Shown piece by piece: positions 1 to 11,930 of a stretch of 64,000 bases of DNA. The stretch comes from Paraphysomonas bandaiensis (taxonomy: Eukaryota; Chrysophyceae). The notes beneath the pieces are model-generated. The model was not told where the DNA came from. It did no database searches and saw only the letters and a list, made by a program, of their open reading frames with translations. The position numbers and the translations under genes are program-made. The DNA lies in NCBI GenBank assembly GCA_965644295.1, contig CBFFRP010000297.1:930001-994000 (forward strand). Reading direction: 5' to 3'. Position 1 is the stretch's first letter; each line of letters begins with the position of its first letter.

Positions 1-1155
1 CTTCTGTCTGTGTTTGTTAAGGTCCATATCTAGATCTACTGTACATGAACTCATTGATATCAATCCCTGTCTCTTACACTGCAGTCCCTGTTATATAGCT
101 ACTCCTTCCATGACAAACCATATACTCTCATATTGTTGTTCTGTTCTAAGTCTCACCCGTTCCTGATACCTGACACTCTCTATATAATTAGCCCAATTAG
201 TGTATGACATATAAAGACTTCTGTAGTGTATTCTCACTATATCTTAATGAAATTACTATATCACATAATACAAGAGCTACTGTATTGTATTGTATAGAGC
301 ATAGTCATGAATGTATGGAATAGTTTGTTTTCTTTGAGTTCCGTTCTTTGTTTTACAAGACAGTATCAGCTGCTCAAGAAGATTGTTCAAGACGCTTACA
401 TAAAATTGACAATTAAGTCCAGTATATAGATACAATACTGTTATATTCACGTTTGGCACAATTTTGAGTAAATATTTCTTGAAGGTACAGTCGTAGTATG
501 TGAATCATACAGGAATACGTTTCAATTTATAGCAATTAATGCATTGTCAATTATTGAAATTGGGACAACAAAAAATAATTGCAGTTATAATTTATAATAC
601 ATAAAAGGTATCTAGATCTCAACATAAAATATATCAAGCAGCAGAAGCGAGCACGTCTTAGCAACATGCAAACTCAATACCCCAGCACGAAGCACATGCA
701 TGCCACAACCAATCAGGTTGAAAGATTATTTAGTAGAGCTAAGATTGCTTTAACTTAAGTAAGCATCCCTAGAATCATAGACCGTGCAAGATTACACCGT
801 TCGATTTCCAACTCTACACTAGCTTCTAGCTGGTAAACTGAACTATTCCGCACGGTATGTAATTCTACACTAGATTCTAGCTTGTGAACTTAACTAGTCC
901 GCATGGTATGTATACATGTATGCTGCAATTTTGCAACATACACATGACCGAAGAAACCAATAAAATTAATGAGGGAAATGCATTAAAATAGCCACTGGTT
1001 TGTACTTGGGAACACACTGGCAAATTACGACCAAACCACAATCGTATTAGAAACAACACCTCTCATTTGACGCATAGTCAATAGTATACACACAGCCATT
1101 GTGGTTTCGAAACAAACACCACACAACTTCAGAGAATCCATTAGCCAATTTTGCG
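1..1155. other. AT-rich gene-free left edge
   Basis: No open frame here looks like a gene. The only recognisable content is a short hAT transposase remnant near 681-758. Between about 780 and 910 there are two imperfect direct copies of a roughly 70-bp stretch containing 'tctacactag' and 'ttctagct', each ending in a 'ccgcaYggtatgta' block. These look like degraded transposon debris. Confidence 0.5.
681..758 (+). pseudogene. hAT transposase C-terminal remnant
   Basis: The frame ending at the TAA of 756-758 reads NQVERLFSRAKIALT at its end. This matches the hAT transposase C-terminal dimerisation motif (ERLFSxA followed by a basic or helical stretch). Only about 20 codons remain, with no transposase core around them. 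It is not the same sequence as the hAT element at 23788-24584, whose equivalent motif is ERLFSAAKHIIS, so it represents another hAT lineage. A remnant is more likely than a gene. Confidence 0.5.
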
Positions 1156-2961
1156 CTACGCACGGATGCCCATTGCACCGGAGTGGACAGTAGAGCTGTT
1201 CTTGCTCCTCCCACTGCGGTTCGAGGCGCCAGTCACGTTGGTGCTTGCTGAAGAAACAGAGCAATCATCGAATGCGCTACGTGGACTCTGAATGGATGAC
1301 GGTAGGTCCACATATGAATGGATCTTCTTCCCAGCGCGCACAGAAGGGCGATCAGGCACATTAATCGGCAGCACCAGTTTCGGAACAACGTTTACTTTGC
1401 CGTTGCTTGAACTCGATGCAGTCTCCGACACCACAGTGTCACTCACAGGGACAATCACACCCGTAGCTTCATCATCGTCTCTGAAAACACCGGGGCAGAA
1501 ATCGTGCAGATGCTGCTGTGAATTGGAGTGGGATACTGGAATAGGACTCTTCTTGAAGTTTGCCAAATTGGTAACTGGTGTAGAGTTCCTGCTCGTAGCG
1601 GCGCTGTTGGTGCCACTAGCGTTGCTCGCACCACTCCCACATCTGTACTTACTGTTACCAGCTGTGTGATGGTGACTGACGGGCGTGGTTGAGTATGATC
1701 CACTGCCATGGCCGGACTGCGATGCCTGTGGTGCGTGATGTACTGCATAAGTAGCTGGGGCGGCAGGAAGTAGAATGCGGTACGCCTCGGTGTGATGGGT
1801 GTGTCTCTTCACCTCTTCATCCTCATCCTCCACTGGCAACTGGCCCGGAGCTAGACCCCCAGAATAGAGTACAGGGGGGCCCGATTTGCTACGCCGACTG
1901 GAGGGGCTCGCGTGAGGGTGCTGTTGGTGTGCTGCTTGTTGCCGTGACGATGATTGGCTCTGAAACGCACCACCACTAGTACCTGCGGCTAGGGGGGAGC
2001 GGCCTTCTGTTACCGACCTGGAGAGCAACTCTATAATATGAGAAATTTCGTCAGGGTCCATTTGACTCGCAATTTCGAGGATAGCGCGTTGAGCTCCAGG
2101 GCGAACGCTGACATTTTCCCCACCTAGTAAACACATTAGTCCTAAAACCAAGATGTAGTAAAATTCGTACTTCCTCTGTATATCCTGGAGTGCTGCTGCT
2201 TTGCGCTCACAGAATTGTAAGTCTCTACCTCTGTAGGAGTGTCGGATAGGTCAGATATATTGCTCTCTAGATCAGAAGTGGAAATAACTATTGGTTGTTT
2301 CACCGCTGCACCAACTCGGTGGCCCGACGTGTTTTTGCGTGTAGATCCCGTCGCAGGCACCGAATCAGTAGTAAACCCTGCATCCTTCTTCTGTTGCATG
2401 ACAAGACTTTCTAAACTGTCGCGCTGTCGAGGGTCCAAACTCCCCAAGTATATGCTCTGTGAAAAAAATGAGAATTCATGTAGTTATGCAATAACTAACT
2501 AACATGGACTTCATCATCCGTTCGATCGTAGCCAACAGACTGAGAGAGAAAATCTTCGTGAGCACTGCAATATAGACCAGTTACATAACAATAGATACTT
2601 CAAAAGTACATACTCTGAAGCATCGGCATCTCTGGAGTTCTCACGTCGATGTAGAAGTTGCCGGTTACTTCTTGCGTTACCGCTATAAAACAAAAATAAT
2701 TACCATAATCTATATACATATATATATATCTATGTATGTCTATACATGTATATAAGGTATATATATAATGTATACGTGTGAATAATATGCGTACCTTCCA
2801 ACCCGTCGATGACTTCCTATAGCCCCTGAAGATACATTATTTCTTGTCGCATTAGCACGACGAGGAGATGTTCGACTAGGTGTAGGAAGCTGTTGTGGGC
2901 CACTTCCAGGTGATGGAGTCCCTCTTTGTCGAGGAGTAGTCCCTTTCGACTTTGACGACAT
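1156..2961 (-). CDS. Ser/Thr-rich hypothetical protein, five exons
   Basis: I do not recognise this protein. Five exons join with consistent phase at GT-AG borders: 2961-2795, 2682-2614, 2564-2504, 2456-2171 and 2141-1156, giving about 522 aa. The start is the ATG at 2961 (MSSKSKGTT). The N-terminus is basic and Pro/Ser-rich (SPGSGPQQLPTPSRTSPRR). The centre holds an acidic stretch (SDLESNISDLSDTPTEVE). The C-terminal exon opens with a short helical piece (DPDEISHIIELLSRSV) and then becomes Ser/Asn/His-rich low-complexity sequence with no fold that I can name. Introns are 29-112 nt; the shortest, 2142-2170, is the least certain. Composition suggests a disordered scaffold or regulator, but that is inference. 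Confidence 0.65.
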
Positions 2962-3400
2962 GGTCTAGTGTTCCTCACAATCTAGTGAGTGTAAAGACCA
3001 AGATATCAACCCACTCTATGAGTGTTATATAATAACAATAATAAGAGCCACAGTTATATGCTGTAGCAATTACTTGGACACCTCCCTGTTGAGTTGTGAG
3101 ATGGGAGATGAGTATATATATATATCAGTGTAGATGTCGACGATCTCAGTGGTTATCAGGTTCTTGTGCATACGATGACATGATGATATCTCGACACTGC
3201 TGCTCCTGATGGTAAAAGAAAGTATCCAGAGTAGATGAAAACTGAAGATGTCTATATATTCATTGTATCTGCTGCTCGTGATGGATGGGACATAAGGGAA
3301 AGTAAAAACTGAAATCATATAAAAGTATTATGGTACTACGGTTGTATACCATACATGGTCTGTGTGGTATGTATATATATGGCTTCCAGATATGTATAGT

Positions 3401-3541
3401 CGTATGCATCTTATTTTTCGGAATTAAATTGAGGCAAGCATCGTCTATATTACTGTACTGGAACTACGGCTGAAATACACATAATTGTTGTCTCAATATA
3501 TCAGGCATTTTTGAACAAAAACATACGAAGCATGCCGATAC
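3401..3541. repeat. Dispersed ~150-bp MITE-like repeat, copy 1
   Basis: This copy shares the core 'ggctgaaatacacataattg' and the flanking 'cttatttttcggaat' block with copies at 29850-29980, 36454-36603, 41032-41180 and 44725-44874. Complete copies carry short inverted ends GTATCGGC/GCCGATAC. Here the 3' end (gccgatac) is kept and the 5' end is degraded. It lies just upstream of RPC11 and has no coding capacity. Confidence 0.7.
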
Positions 3542-3644
3542 CGTGTATATATATATGGACAATGCATAGCTTGCAGTATATATATGCATATATTAGTATT
3601 AATATTAATATTTATCGTCTACGTTTTGATTAAGTGAATTCGTC

Positions 3645-3962
3645 ATGCATTTTTGTCCTGTCTGCAGCAATATCTTGCTGATTGAAGAAGGAATGCAGGG
3701 GATGAGGTTCTGCTGCCCGACATGCCCCTTTAGACATAATATTACGAAAACATATACGAATGATGTCAAACTTAAACGAAAAGAAGTGGATGATGTATTA
3801 GGTGGAGCTGATGCTTGGGAAAATGTTGATAGAACGGAAGCAAGATGCCCCCATTGCCTCCATAATGAAGCATATTTCATGCAAATGCAAATCAGATCAG
3901 CTGACGAACCGAGTACAACGTTTTATAAGTGTGTAAACTGTATGAAGCAGTGGAATGACTAG
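3645..3962 (+). CDS. POLR3K: DNA-directed RNA polymerase III subunit RPC11/C11 (POLR3K)
   Basis: This is a single-exon gene for 105 aa, the normal size for this subunit. It has two zinc ribbons: CPVC...CCPTC at residues 4-28, and CPHC near 70 with CVNC near 98. The C-terminal ribbon contains QIRSADEPSTTFYKC, the TFIIS-like hairpin with the Asp-Glu pair that RPC11 and TFIIS use to stimulate transcript cleavage in the polymerase active site. In the Pol III enzyme this subunit acts in RNA cleavage, termination and reinitiation on tRNA and 5S genes. The length and N-terminal CPxCxN(I/L)L motif fit C11 better than the Pol I or Pol II homologues A12.2 and RPB9. No intron is needed. Confidence 0.93.
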   Translation: MHFCPVCSNILLIEEGMQGMRFCCPTCPFRHNITKTYTNDVKLKRKEVDDVLGGADAWENVDRTEARCPHCLHNEAYFMQMQIRSADEPSTTFYKCVNCMKQWND

Positions 3963-5340
3963 GTACATAGCATATTATTCTGTATATATAACAATGTAAT
4001 AATACCGCAATCGGTTAATTAATTCCTCTTATATATTCGATTGAAGTGCGTCTGTTGTTACGATTCCAGGCGCTTCTCGTCGCCTTATTAGTTTAGTAGG
4101 ACATTGTGACGATTAGTACTGATCACGCTGGGTTTACAGAGCTGTTGAAGTTCAAATAGATCAAATGATCTATGATAGAAAGCTGTTTAGGACCAAAGTC
4201 CAGCAGTATAGCTCAAGCTAGACTAGTTTTCTATTGCCCTTGTTTCTCCCTCTAATCTACGGCTTGTACTTGCTGTGTATGTTGCTATTCTTGTTGTATC
4301 CATTGAGAGTGTTTTAAATGATATTACCTAAAAGCTAACGTGATCAAAAAAGAACAAACTAGCACCATAGATCAGAGTAGAGAATTATATAAACTCTAAA
4401 CGTTGTGCAATGACTACAATGTGTGGTTCCCTGTCCGACTATTAAGTTGTACTGTCGCTTAGCTCTTGCATCTAGATCAATTACATAGATTTCGAGTTTA
4501 TTTCCCCAAAACAAAGATAAATACTGACCTACGAACTATAAAGTTTTCTTTCCCATGTACGATGTAGTTACTCTCTGGAGGAACCTCAATACGACTGTAG
4601 CCAGAATGTTTTTGTGGCTTAGTAATGAATATTTACACTTATACAGTTGTGATACATAGAAAATTAAAGAAACGATGCCTAGAATATATATATACAACGC
4701 ATTGTCTGTTGATTAGTCAGTATATTTGTTGACCACAGTCTTGCCCCATACTGACAGCGTAACTAATCACTGCGTGCGGCCCTCTAGTGGGTGCTACCGA
4801 GTGTTGCGACCGCGCGCTTTCTACCTATGTTTACATTGCTTAGTTCAGCGGTTCCCCACCCGGGGTCTCACTGCATATTCAGCGCTGAATACCATGTGAC
4901 ATGTGATAATGATGTAGCTAGCAAATAACGTATGGGACTTAAATCAAGTATTAGTTAGGTACCCACCCGGCTCTATCTAAGTACGCGCTCAGAATGGAGC
5001 AGCTAATAAGCAGACTTTTAATATATTGAGCATTTTCCAACATTCCAGTTGCGTCAAATATTGTTTCAGCTCTCGAAAAATAGCTGAAGTAAAAATTTAG
5101 TGTATGAGTACGTTGTTATGTTGTTGCTCAGGAAAGTATTTCCCAACTCTGAGAGTATTAAGCTTGCTGCTGATAATGAACAAAGCTGCACAAAGTAGCC
5201 GTAGAGTTGCATAAACATTGTTTAAAATTGTTTAGAGGCTCTTACCCATTATTCAACAATTTATATAGTATTCCAGCATGTACTCTTTAGGCACAATCAT
5301 GCTCTTATAATTACCGTAATACTGTTACTGCGTGAGTTAT
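3963..5340. other. Gene-free interval
   Basis: There is no convincing ORF, tRNA or repeat. A GC-richer patch at about 4740-4880 ('cccacccggggtctcactg') lacks a tRNA B-box and cloverleaf. The interval separates convergent genes (RPC11 on + and the secreted protein on -), so it is mostly 3' flanking DNA. Confidence 0.5.
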
Positions 5341-7995
5341 CTACTGCGGTACGATAATATGAAATGCAGAGTTTTCATCCATGCTACTCAAGCGATCATC
5401 ATTGGCCAAAGATGTTGCCATCAAGCTGTAAGCGTTGTTCAATGATTTGAATGAGTTTTGTCCGATATCCAATACATTGATTTTAGAAAAATCAGAACAG
5501 TGTTTGCTTACGTTTTCACAGCCCAAGATTTCAATTTTTGCCACCATCTTATCAATCAAAGTGCCAGCAATAGATAAAATTTGAACACGGGTCATTCCTA
5601 ACGTCTCGGCTTCAAACAAGGCAACAACTTGATCTCCACTGGGAGCATATACACAGTACTGGTATGCAACGTTATGTTGCAAAAGCGTGGCACTCGCAGG
5701 AATTGCTTTCACGCAATTCTTGAACCATTCTTCAGCTTTAGGGTAAGCTTTCATTTTTTCATTGTGATTAAGGTTGTTAAACATGGCAACCGCTTGTCGC
5801 CTCGCATTGACAAATGTTCTCGTAACGTATGAGTTAGTGTTACCAGAAGCCCGCAAATTATCTTTGATTATAGCTATCGTTTTAGAAGATAATGTGTCAG
5901 GATCAACCCGAGACAAATCAATGGAGATGTCCTTGATAACCGCACTCACATGTGATGATGAACGCACAAGCATAAGATATGCACCACCCCCTCCTTTTAA
6001 AACGCTGGCGCTAATGCTGACCGAGTTTTTAGTTCCTACACCGAGCCCCATCGGCAATGTCTCACGGAAACCAGCAAATCCCTTTCGAGACGACAGAGAT
6101 GTTGACGACGCCCAGTACAACGCAAACTCTTCGGCAGATTGCAAGTCATCCCCAACAATTTCATATGTCCACTTCAAACCACCGCTTATAGAATCCCACT
6201 CAAGTTTGGAAAGTACTGTATTTGAAATTTCTTCAATAAAGTCAACAATCACAGCCGAATCGAAGATGTCATCGACCACATTAGAAACAGCGATTTCCAC
6301 CTCCACAACATCACCAAATATATCAGTCTCTATACTACCAGTATACCATGCAGTGGAGCCTGTGATTGGATTAAAGGCATCATAACCCAATGCATTCATG
6401 CTGGAGGAGATACCAAATACTTGGCCTGATGATTGAGATCTCAATTGCACCCGAAAATAGTCATTGTATTTGGAGCCAAAATACCCTCCTGGTATCTCTG
6501 TTGTTTCAAAGCGATACCGTATGATCACGCTTGTGGTTCCAGCTGGAGTGGCAAAACTGCGACCTACAACCTGTTCTCTAAATTGTCCACTTGTATGCAA
6601 TATCATATCGTAATTAGTGCCCAACAATAGCCGACTGTGTAGGTGCCTAGTTGCAGTAGGGGTCAGCGATGTCAGAGAATGAGGTGCTGAATTCCTCTGA
6701 TTACGAACTTTATAAGCGGCAAATTCTACAGTACTTGAATTGCTGACGGCTGTTGGTCCTGGGTTTTCGTTGTGAGAGATAATATTAGCACTATCGTCAG
6801 CTGACCAACCCTCTAATGTGCCATTAGCAAAATCATTATTGTTAATATCACTAACATTGAGAGCCTGTGTGAAGATCAGAGTTTTCGCCCCGTCCAACCC
6901 ATGACCACCTCCATAGAATATATCAACATCTCCCGATGGTAATAAACGAATGGCCTTGAAAACAAGAGTTACCTCAGGTACGTGAGAAACTTGTGCAGTG
7001 CCATTTATGGTTTGTGCAGTGGCGATGACGCTCTGATCCTCCGCAACTGCAACAGTGACATTTACGCTATCCACTGCCAGTAAGGAACCAAAATAGTCAC
7101 GCACTACGACCGTAAAATTGGTATTTCCAGCCCACAATTTGACTGAAAAATAAACCGTTGCATAATCCACTGTTTGTCCCTTGAATGCAATGTTGTTCGG
7201 GCCATCGGAGAGCGGTCGGAAGAAAATGAGGTCTGAACCAAAGACAGTCATTGCATTCTCCACAGACACTCCATTGACTGAAAGTTTTTGATAGGTTATA
7301 TTAGGAAGAAACTCAATTCCATCACTCAAACGAAAATGCAAGTTGCTTGTTAAGGGCACAAATGTTGATGCATTGTGGGTAAGCAGAGTTACGGATGGCG
7401 TAATGAGGTCGCCAACATCTATTGTCTCGTGCTCGTTTTCTTCAGTGAGACGTGTGAAGTTTAACAAGGAGTATATATTTGTTTTTTTTTTGGTCCCTGT
7501 ATGTGCCAGTAAGGCCAGGCCAACGCCGCGATCATTCCCAACTGACAGCATTACATTACACGACAGAGTTAGATCGGATATAACATCTATGACTCCCTTG
7601 GCGGAAAAGGTCCATACTCCTTCTGGCGAGGCTGCCATTTTTACTTTGTGAAATATCTCATCATCTTTTGACAGCTTCCACTCCATGTGTTTATTATGTC
7701 CCTTTCCTTTCTTACGTTTGCCTTTGCTCTCCTTCAAAGACCCGCCCTCCAACACCGCATTGAAAAAGTTAGAACCAACAGTCATTGTGATATTATCAGT
7801 AATCGGGTCGATCCCGTCGCTATCATTGCCAAGAACAAAGGACAATTCTAGCTTAAATTTTACATCCGTGGATCCCTCTTTGTGCTTTAACTGTAGCATA
7901 TGCGCCTCAAACTGATTAAAATCCACGGCTGATACATGGGAGACTAATATGACGTTAAAGAACATATAGAGTGGAAAGGCGAGCATCAGATTCAT
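5341..7995 (-). CDS. Large secreted beta-rich protein, intronless
   Basis: The ATG at 7995 (MNLMLAFPLYMFF) gives 884 aa. Residues 1-24 form a hydrophobic signal peptide ending near SHVSA; there is no later membrane span and no GPI-type tail, so secretion is likely. Many NxS/T sites (NDS, NIT, NFT, NAS, NGT) fit a glycosylated extracellular protein. Residues about 400-600 (LEGWSADDSANIIS, YDMILHTSGQF, SVIIRYRFETTEIPGG, KYNDYFRVQL) resemble the beta-sandwich 'GWS...NDYFRV' adhesion-type domains known mainly from bacterial surface proteins. The C-terminal 200 residues look alpha-helical and have no match I can name. One uninterrupted 2.65-kb exon is unusual beside the intron-bearing neighbours and fits horizontal acquisition. 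The exact function is unknown. Confidence 0.75.
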   Translation of the reverse strand: MNLMLAFPLYMFFNVILVSHVSAVDFNQFEAHMLQLKHKEGSTDVKFKLELSFVLGNDSDGIDPITDNITMTVGSNFFNAVLEGGSLKESKGKRKKGKGHNKHMEWKLSKDDEIFHKVKMAASPEGVWTFSAKGVIDVISDLTLSCNVMLSVGNDRGVGLALLAHTGTKKKTNIYSLLNFTRLTEENEHETIDVGDLITPSVTLLTHNASTFVPLTSNLHFRLSDGIEFLPNITYQKLSVNGVSVENAMTVFGSDLIFFRPLSDGPNNIAFKGQTVDYATVYFSVKLWAGNTNFTVVVRDYFGSLLAVDSVNVTVAVAEDQSVIATAQTINGTAQVSHVPEVTLVFKAIRLLPSGDVDIFYGGGHGLDGAKTLIFTQALNVSDINNNDFANGTLEGWSADDSANIISHNENPGPTAVSNSSTVEFAAYKVRNQRNSAPHSLTSLTPTATRHLHSRLLLGTNYDMILHTSGQFREQVVGRSFATPAGTTSVIIRYRFETTEIPGGYFGSKYNDYFRVQLRSQSSGQVFGISSSMNALGYDAFNPITGSTAWYTGSIETDIFGDVVEVEIAVSNVVDDIFDSAVIVDFIEEISNTVLSKLEWDSISGGLKWTYEIVGDDLQSAEEFALYWASSTSLSSRKGFAGFRETLPMGLGVGTKNSVSISASVLKGGGGAYLMLVRSSSHVSAVIKDISIDLSRVDPDTLSSKTIAIIKDNLRASGNTNSYVTRTFVNARRQAVAMFNNLNHNEKMKAYPKAEEWFKNCVKAIPASATLLQHNVAYQYCVYAPSGDQVVALFEAETLGMTRVQILSIAGTLIDKMVAKIEILGCENVSKHCSDFSKINVLDIGQNSFKSLNNAYSLMATSLANDDRLSSMDENSAFHIIVPQ

Positions 7996-8129
7996 CACTC
8001 AGTGAGATAATAACAAACAGGCACAATTAATTTATGGGTGGATTGTACGTCTGTTAGTGTGGATGATATGCTCGATATCGTATCATACCAGGACAACATA
8101 CTGGAAACTTCGGCTCCAAATTCTCCTGT

Positions 8130-8270
8130 AGTGGATCCTGAACTAGCACTAGTAATGGATCCTAAACAGACAGGTACTTGCAGTGGATCCTAAACAGACA
8201 GGCACTTGCAGTGGATCCTAAACAGACAGGCACTTGCAGTGGATTGTAAACAGCAGGCACTAGTAATGGA
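8130..8270 (+). repeat. 28-bp tandem repeat
   Basis: The unit 'tggatcctaaacagacagg' plus 'cacttgcag' is repeated about 3.5 times head to tail, with a partial unit on each side (ggatcctgaactagcact before; ggattgtaaacagcaggcact after). It lies 135-275 bp upstream of the secreted-protein start, so it could sit in its promoter region. Confidence 0.8.
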
Positions 8271-8524
8271 TATGGGTGGGTCTGAAGGATCTTCTTTTCA
8301 GTTTAGTACTTGAAGTGACTGTATAAGATATGCATAGGGCACATAGATGTGTATGGTGTTGTATGCAGTTTGTGCAGTTTGTTCCTACCTGCAGTGTAGA
8401 AAAGGCAACGGGGGTATTCTGTCCGTATACAGCATCCGTTAACGACTACACCGAATATCGTGTTTTTTTCTACGCAAAGGAATAGTGTCTTATTTGTGAC
8501 TTTGGGCTGTCATCAACCAATAGA

Positions 8525-8551
8525 ATAATACAGAATACTATTCTGTATTAT
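8525..8551. repeat. 27-bp perfect palindrome
   Basis: ATAATACAGAATA, one central C, then the exact reverse complement. The 13-bp arms could form a hairpin or a dimeric protein site. It lies about 205 bp upstream of the NYN/LOTUS start codon. No function can be assigned. Confidence 0.7.
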
Positions 8552-8756
8552 GATATACACTGCTACTGTACAGTACATATGTATGTATATATATGTATGG
8601 GCAGCAGTATGAAGTGTTGACATCTTTGACTTCGACTTCATCTACAGAAAGAAGCGTATGCCAATTTAATGAAGTAAGTTTTATTTGAGTATATACATAT
8701 ATACACATGAATTCATATCATAATTAAGTATCTATTCAATCATTCATAGCATACAT

Positions 8757-11700
8757 ATGGAGACTATTAAGGTAGCTGTCTTAATAGATGGTGGATCATT
8801 TCTTGATGCATTCAAATATTTTCGTGATGGAAGAAAACCTACTGCACCAGATTTTAAATTAGTACTTGATAAATTATGTAAAACTGTGGCAAGCTCTCAT
8901 CCTGATAAGCATCTTATATGGGAACAACCAGATTTCTTTCATGCTACTACAGATGGAATGCCAAATATGTTTCATCGTGAATTACAAAATTTATGTGTAC
9001 GTGTAGAATTAAAAACATATAAATCACAGAAAGGTCATCCGATGGTTATTGGACCAAATGGGAAACCTGAGCTTGTGAAAGGAACTACACAGAGAGCTAT
9101 AATTCAAGTTGAGGTAAGGGGTATTATATATAGGAAGTGTAGTATTATTAATAAGCAGTGTAGCGGGGAGTGGATGTTGCATTAGCATGTCGTATTATGC
9201 TTAGAGCCATGGCTCCCCAGGCATCGTCTCGGTCAGACAAAATAGTTGTAGTTACTGGAGATAGTGACTTAGCTCCAGCTCTAGAAGAAGCGGAGAGGGT
9301 ACTGGGACGTAATTCAGTTATAGTGGTAGCTGGTAGACGTGCCATGTCGAGTGAATTAAAAAAATATGGTTTGGTGATGCCAAAAAGGTTATCAGAACCA
9401 TCGAATGTGCCATATGGTGACTCTATTCTCTATCTTGAGGATTTGATTTCCCAAGCATTCTCATCTCCTCCACCTGTTCCCCGACCGTCGTTCAGTGCAC
9501 CCAGCGAGACTATGTCAGCAGTGCCTGTCATACCCGCTCCTACTCCATTGCCTACGCATATTCCCGCCCCACCACCACGCCCTCCCGAACCACCTACCCC
9601 TGCTCCTATCGCGGCTAATGGCCCTCCCAGAGTGGAGTTGGTCAGTGCGAGGGGCACGGACGGTGCAATGACGTCGGGTGGAGGTGGAAAGGGGGTACAA
9701 GACTCGGGAACAGAGTCAATGACTTTGAAGCGTAAGGCTGCCACACTTCTCAATGAAGAGGGTGGATCTAGTTCTGAGAACAGAGAGGAGCGGAATGTAG
9801 ACGATGACGGAAACTCGGGTGGACAGGAGGCCCCGCGTAAGCGGAGTTGTGTTGAAAATATTGCGACTCTATCTGTACCTGAAAGCATATATGAACCGCC
9901 CAATGGGCATATTATTAAATCTGCATCTATTGCAAGCGGGGCACCGTCTTCATGCGTGCAGAGGTGTCAATCCTGCGGGCTCTCCCATGTCTCAGTACAA
10001 TGCCCTCGTGCACCACTGCTTACTTGTGATGAAAAAGTGTGTGCTAGTCCTAAGCGAACAGCATTTCCTAAAATTATTGCAGATCGATTGTGTGACATCC
10101 TAATTGATTATCCTAATGGGCTGCAAGTATCTGCTCTGTGCCAAATGTACAAGCGTACCTATTCCACAGCCTTGCGGTGTGATCTAAAGGCTGCAGGATG
10201 TTCCATGAAGCCCAAGGAATTATTGATAAATCACAGGAAGATAACAAATGTTAGGATAAAGAAGAATGAATACTGGATGTTAGAAGACTCAAAACGATTT
10301 GCTGCTACGAACCCCACTGTTACTATGTTGGATGCCGCTGACCGTGTAGCTGACATTCTTAAGAGTGCTGGTCAGGCAATGTCTGCAACTTCCATCAAAA
10401 GAGCGTACTGTGGCCAATATGATGAACTTCCAGTTCTGAAAACGAGAACAGGAAAGAAATTGACGTTTAAGAATTTCCTGGCCAGCGATCCACGGTTTGG
10501 GCATTTTTCTGAAAATGACATTGATTTCTGGTACGTTAAGGACAAATCTCCTGACAGTAACTCCGGCGGTACCGAAGAAGGACAAGTATTCAATGAGTTG
10601 ACAGAAGGTGAGTATGGTATCATTTCAATCTTATAAAAAAGTTACTTTTTCAAAAGGGAAGCGGTCTGCTGATACCAAAAGTATGACTGTTGGGTTTCTA
10701 GGGTCTCTAGATGAACTTCATACCCGTGTGTCGGACAGGTTATATGACATCCTAGCATCCGAACATCCGATTGCCCTGTCAATGACAGCCATATGCTCCC
10801 GGTATGAAAAAGTGGCTGGTACTCAGCTTCTTACTACTCTTAAAGAAGGCGGCTCGTCTTTCCATCCGAAACAGTTGTTGGCTTCGGACAGTCGAATAGT
10901 ACAGTTATCTATTGATGGTTGTGTAGCATGGACTGTTAAGGATCCAAATGCTGGTGATCGTGACCGGTGCAGTGAGAGTATACACTGCTCCAACGGGGAA
11001 GGAAGTGACAGGTTCGATGAGAGCATCGATGAAGATGACGACAATGAATTCTTCCGTTTCATTGATAGAGAGGGAGAACGAGGCCGTACCCGATCGGGCG
11101 GTTTATCCATTAGGCCAAGTGCTGATGAGCTCAACGCATTTCACTGCAAGATGAAAGATCGCGTGTTTGCCATTCTGACGTCGTCCTTGCCCCATTCTAT
11201 CACACTTAATGCAATTAACAATCGATACAAACGGGCATATGGTGTGACATTATTTGAGCATTTAGTGAGATTCGGTTCGAAAATGACTGCGAGAGAAATA
11301 TGTGCAACAGATCCGCGCATATCATCTACCATCAAAGGGAAAACCCAGTTTTATACTATTGTGAATCCAATCAAAAAGACTGTCCGCGTAGACACTGATA
11401 ACGCGACAGACGATAAGCTGGAAAAACGTGATGACTGCAAGCGCATTGATGTTTATGACTATTTTATTGACAGAAAAGGTGAGGTGGCAGAGGAGTCCAC
11501 TCCGAAGGTTTCCGAGGGCAAGTCGAGTTGCCCTCCACATGCTCCTATACCCCCGGCTCCATATCCGAAACGCTATAGTCCACCTCATTTCGACTCCAAA
11601 CCAAAAATGTTTACTGCGAAACAGCCTCCACTCCCGTATTCTTCCGCCCCATCTCCCTGGTACAACCCACACCCGGAACAGTTAGCACCCCCTTGGCGTC

Positions 11701-11930
11701 CTTGGGAGAGTCAGCAGCATGTACCATCTCGTCCTCCATTAGAGCATTGGGGTCATAACGAGTGGCACTCCCATACTGGAAGACAGGGAGCATCACCCTT
11801 AGCTCAGCCTCAATCGTCTCATCACAGTTCTAAGCCGTATGAGCCCGCTTTGCATGGGCCGTCCGCCTACTACGAATATATCAGTGTCCCGCCCACTACG
11901 AATTCCAATGAATATGTGTCTCGTAGATAG
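8757..11930 (+). CDS. NYN-domain RNase with LOTUS (OST-HTH) domains, MARF1-like
   Basis: Three exons (8757-9113, 9164-10607, 10657-11930) join in phase to give about 1024 aa. Residues 1-205 form a NYN/PIN-like nuclease: VAVLIDGGSF with the first acid, the RGVDVALA segment, and VTGDSDLAPAL with further acids. A Pro-rich linker follows, then a possible zinc knuckle (CQSCGLSHVSVQCP). Four winged-helix LOTUS/OST-HTH-like modules come next, each opening with a (A/V)D(R/V)(L/V)xxIL-type helix: LCDILIDYPNGLQ, VADILKSAGQ, LYDILASEHPIA and VFAILTSSLPHS. The C-terminus is Pro/His/Ser-rich. In MARF1/limkain-b1 and related proteins this layout combines RNA cleavage with RNA binding in silencing or mRNA turnover. 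Role here is inferred from the architecture. Introns are 50 and 49 nt. Confidence 0.88.

Noticed and set aside
4740-4880. Possible tRNA gene
   Set aside because: GC-rich with 'ggttccccaccc' but no proper B-box, A-box or cloverleaf pairing.
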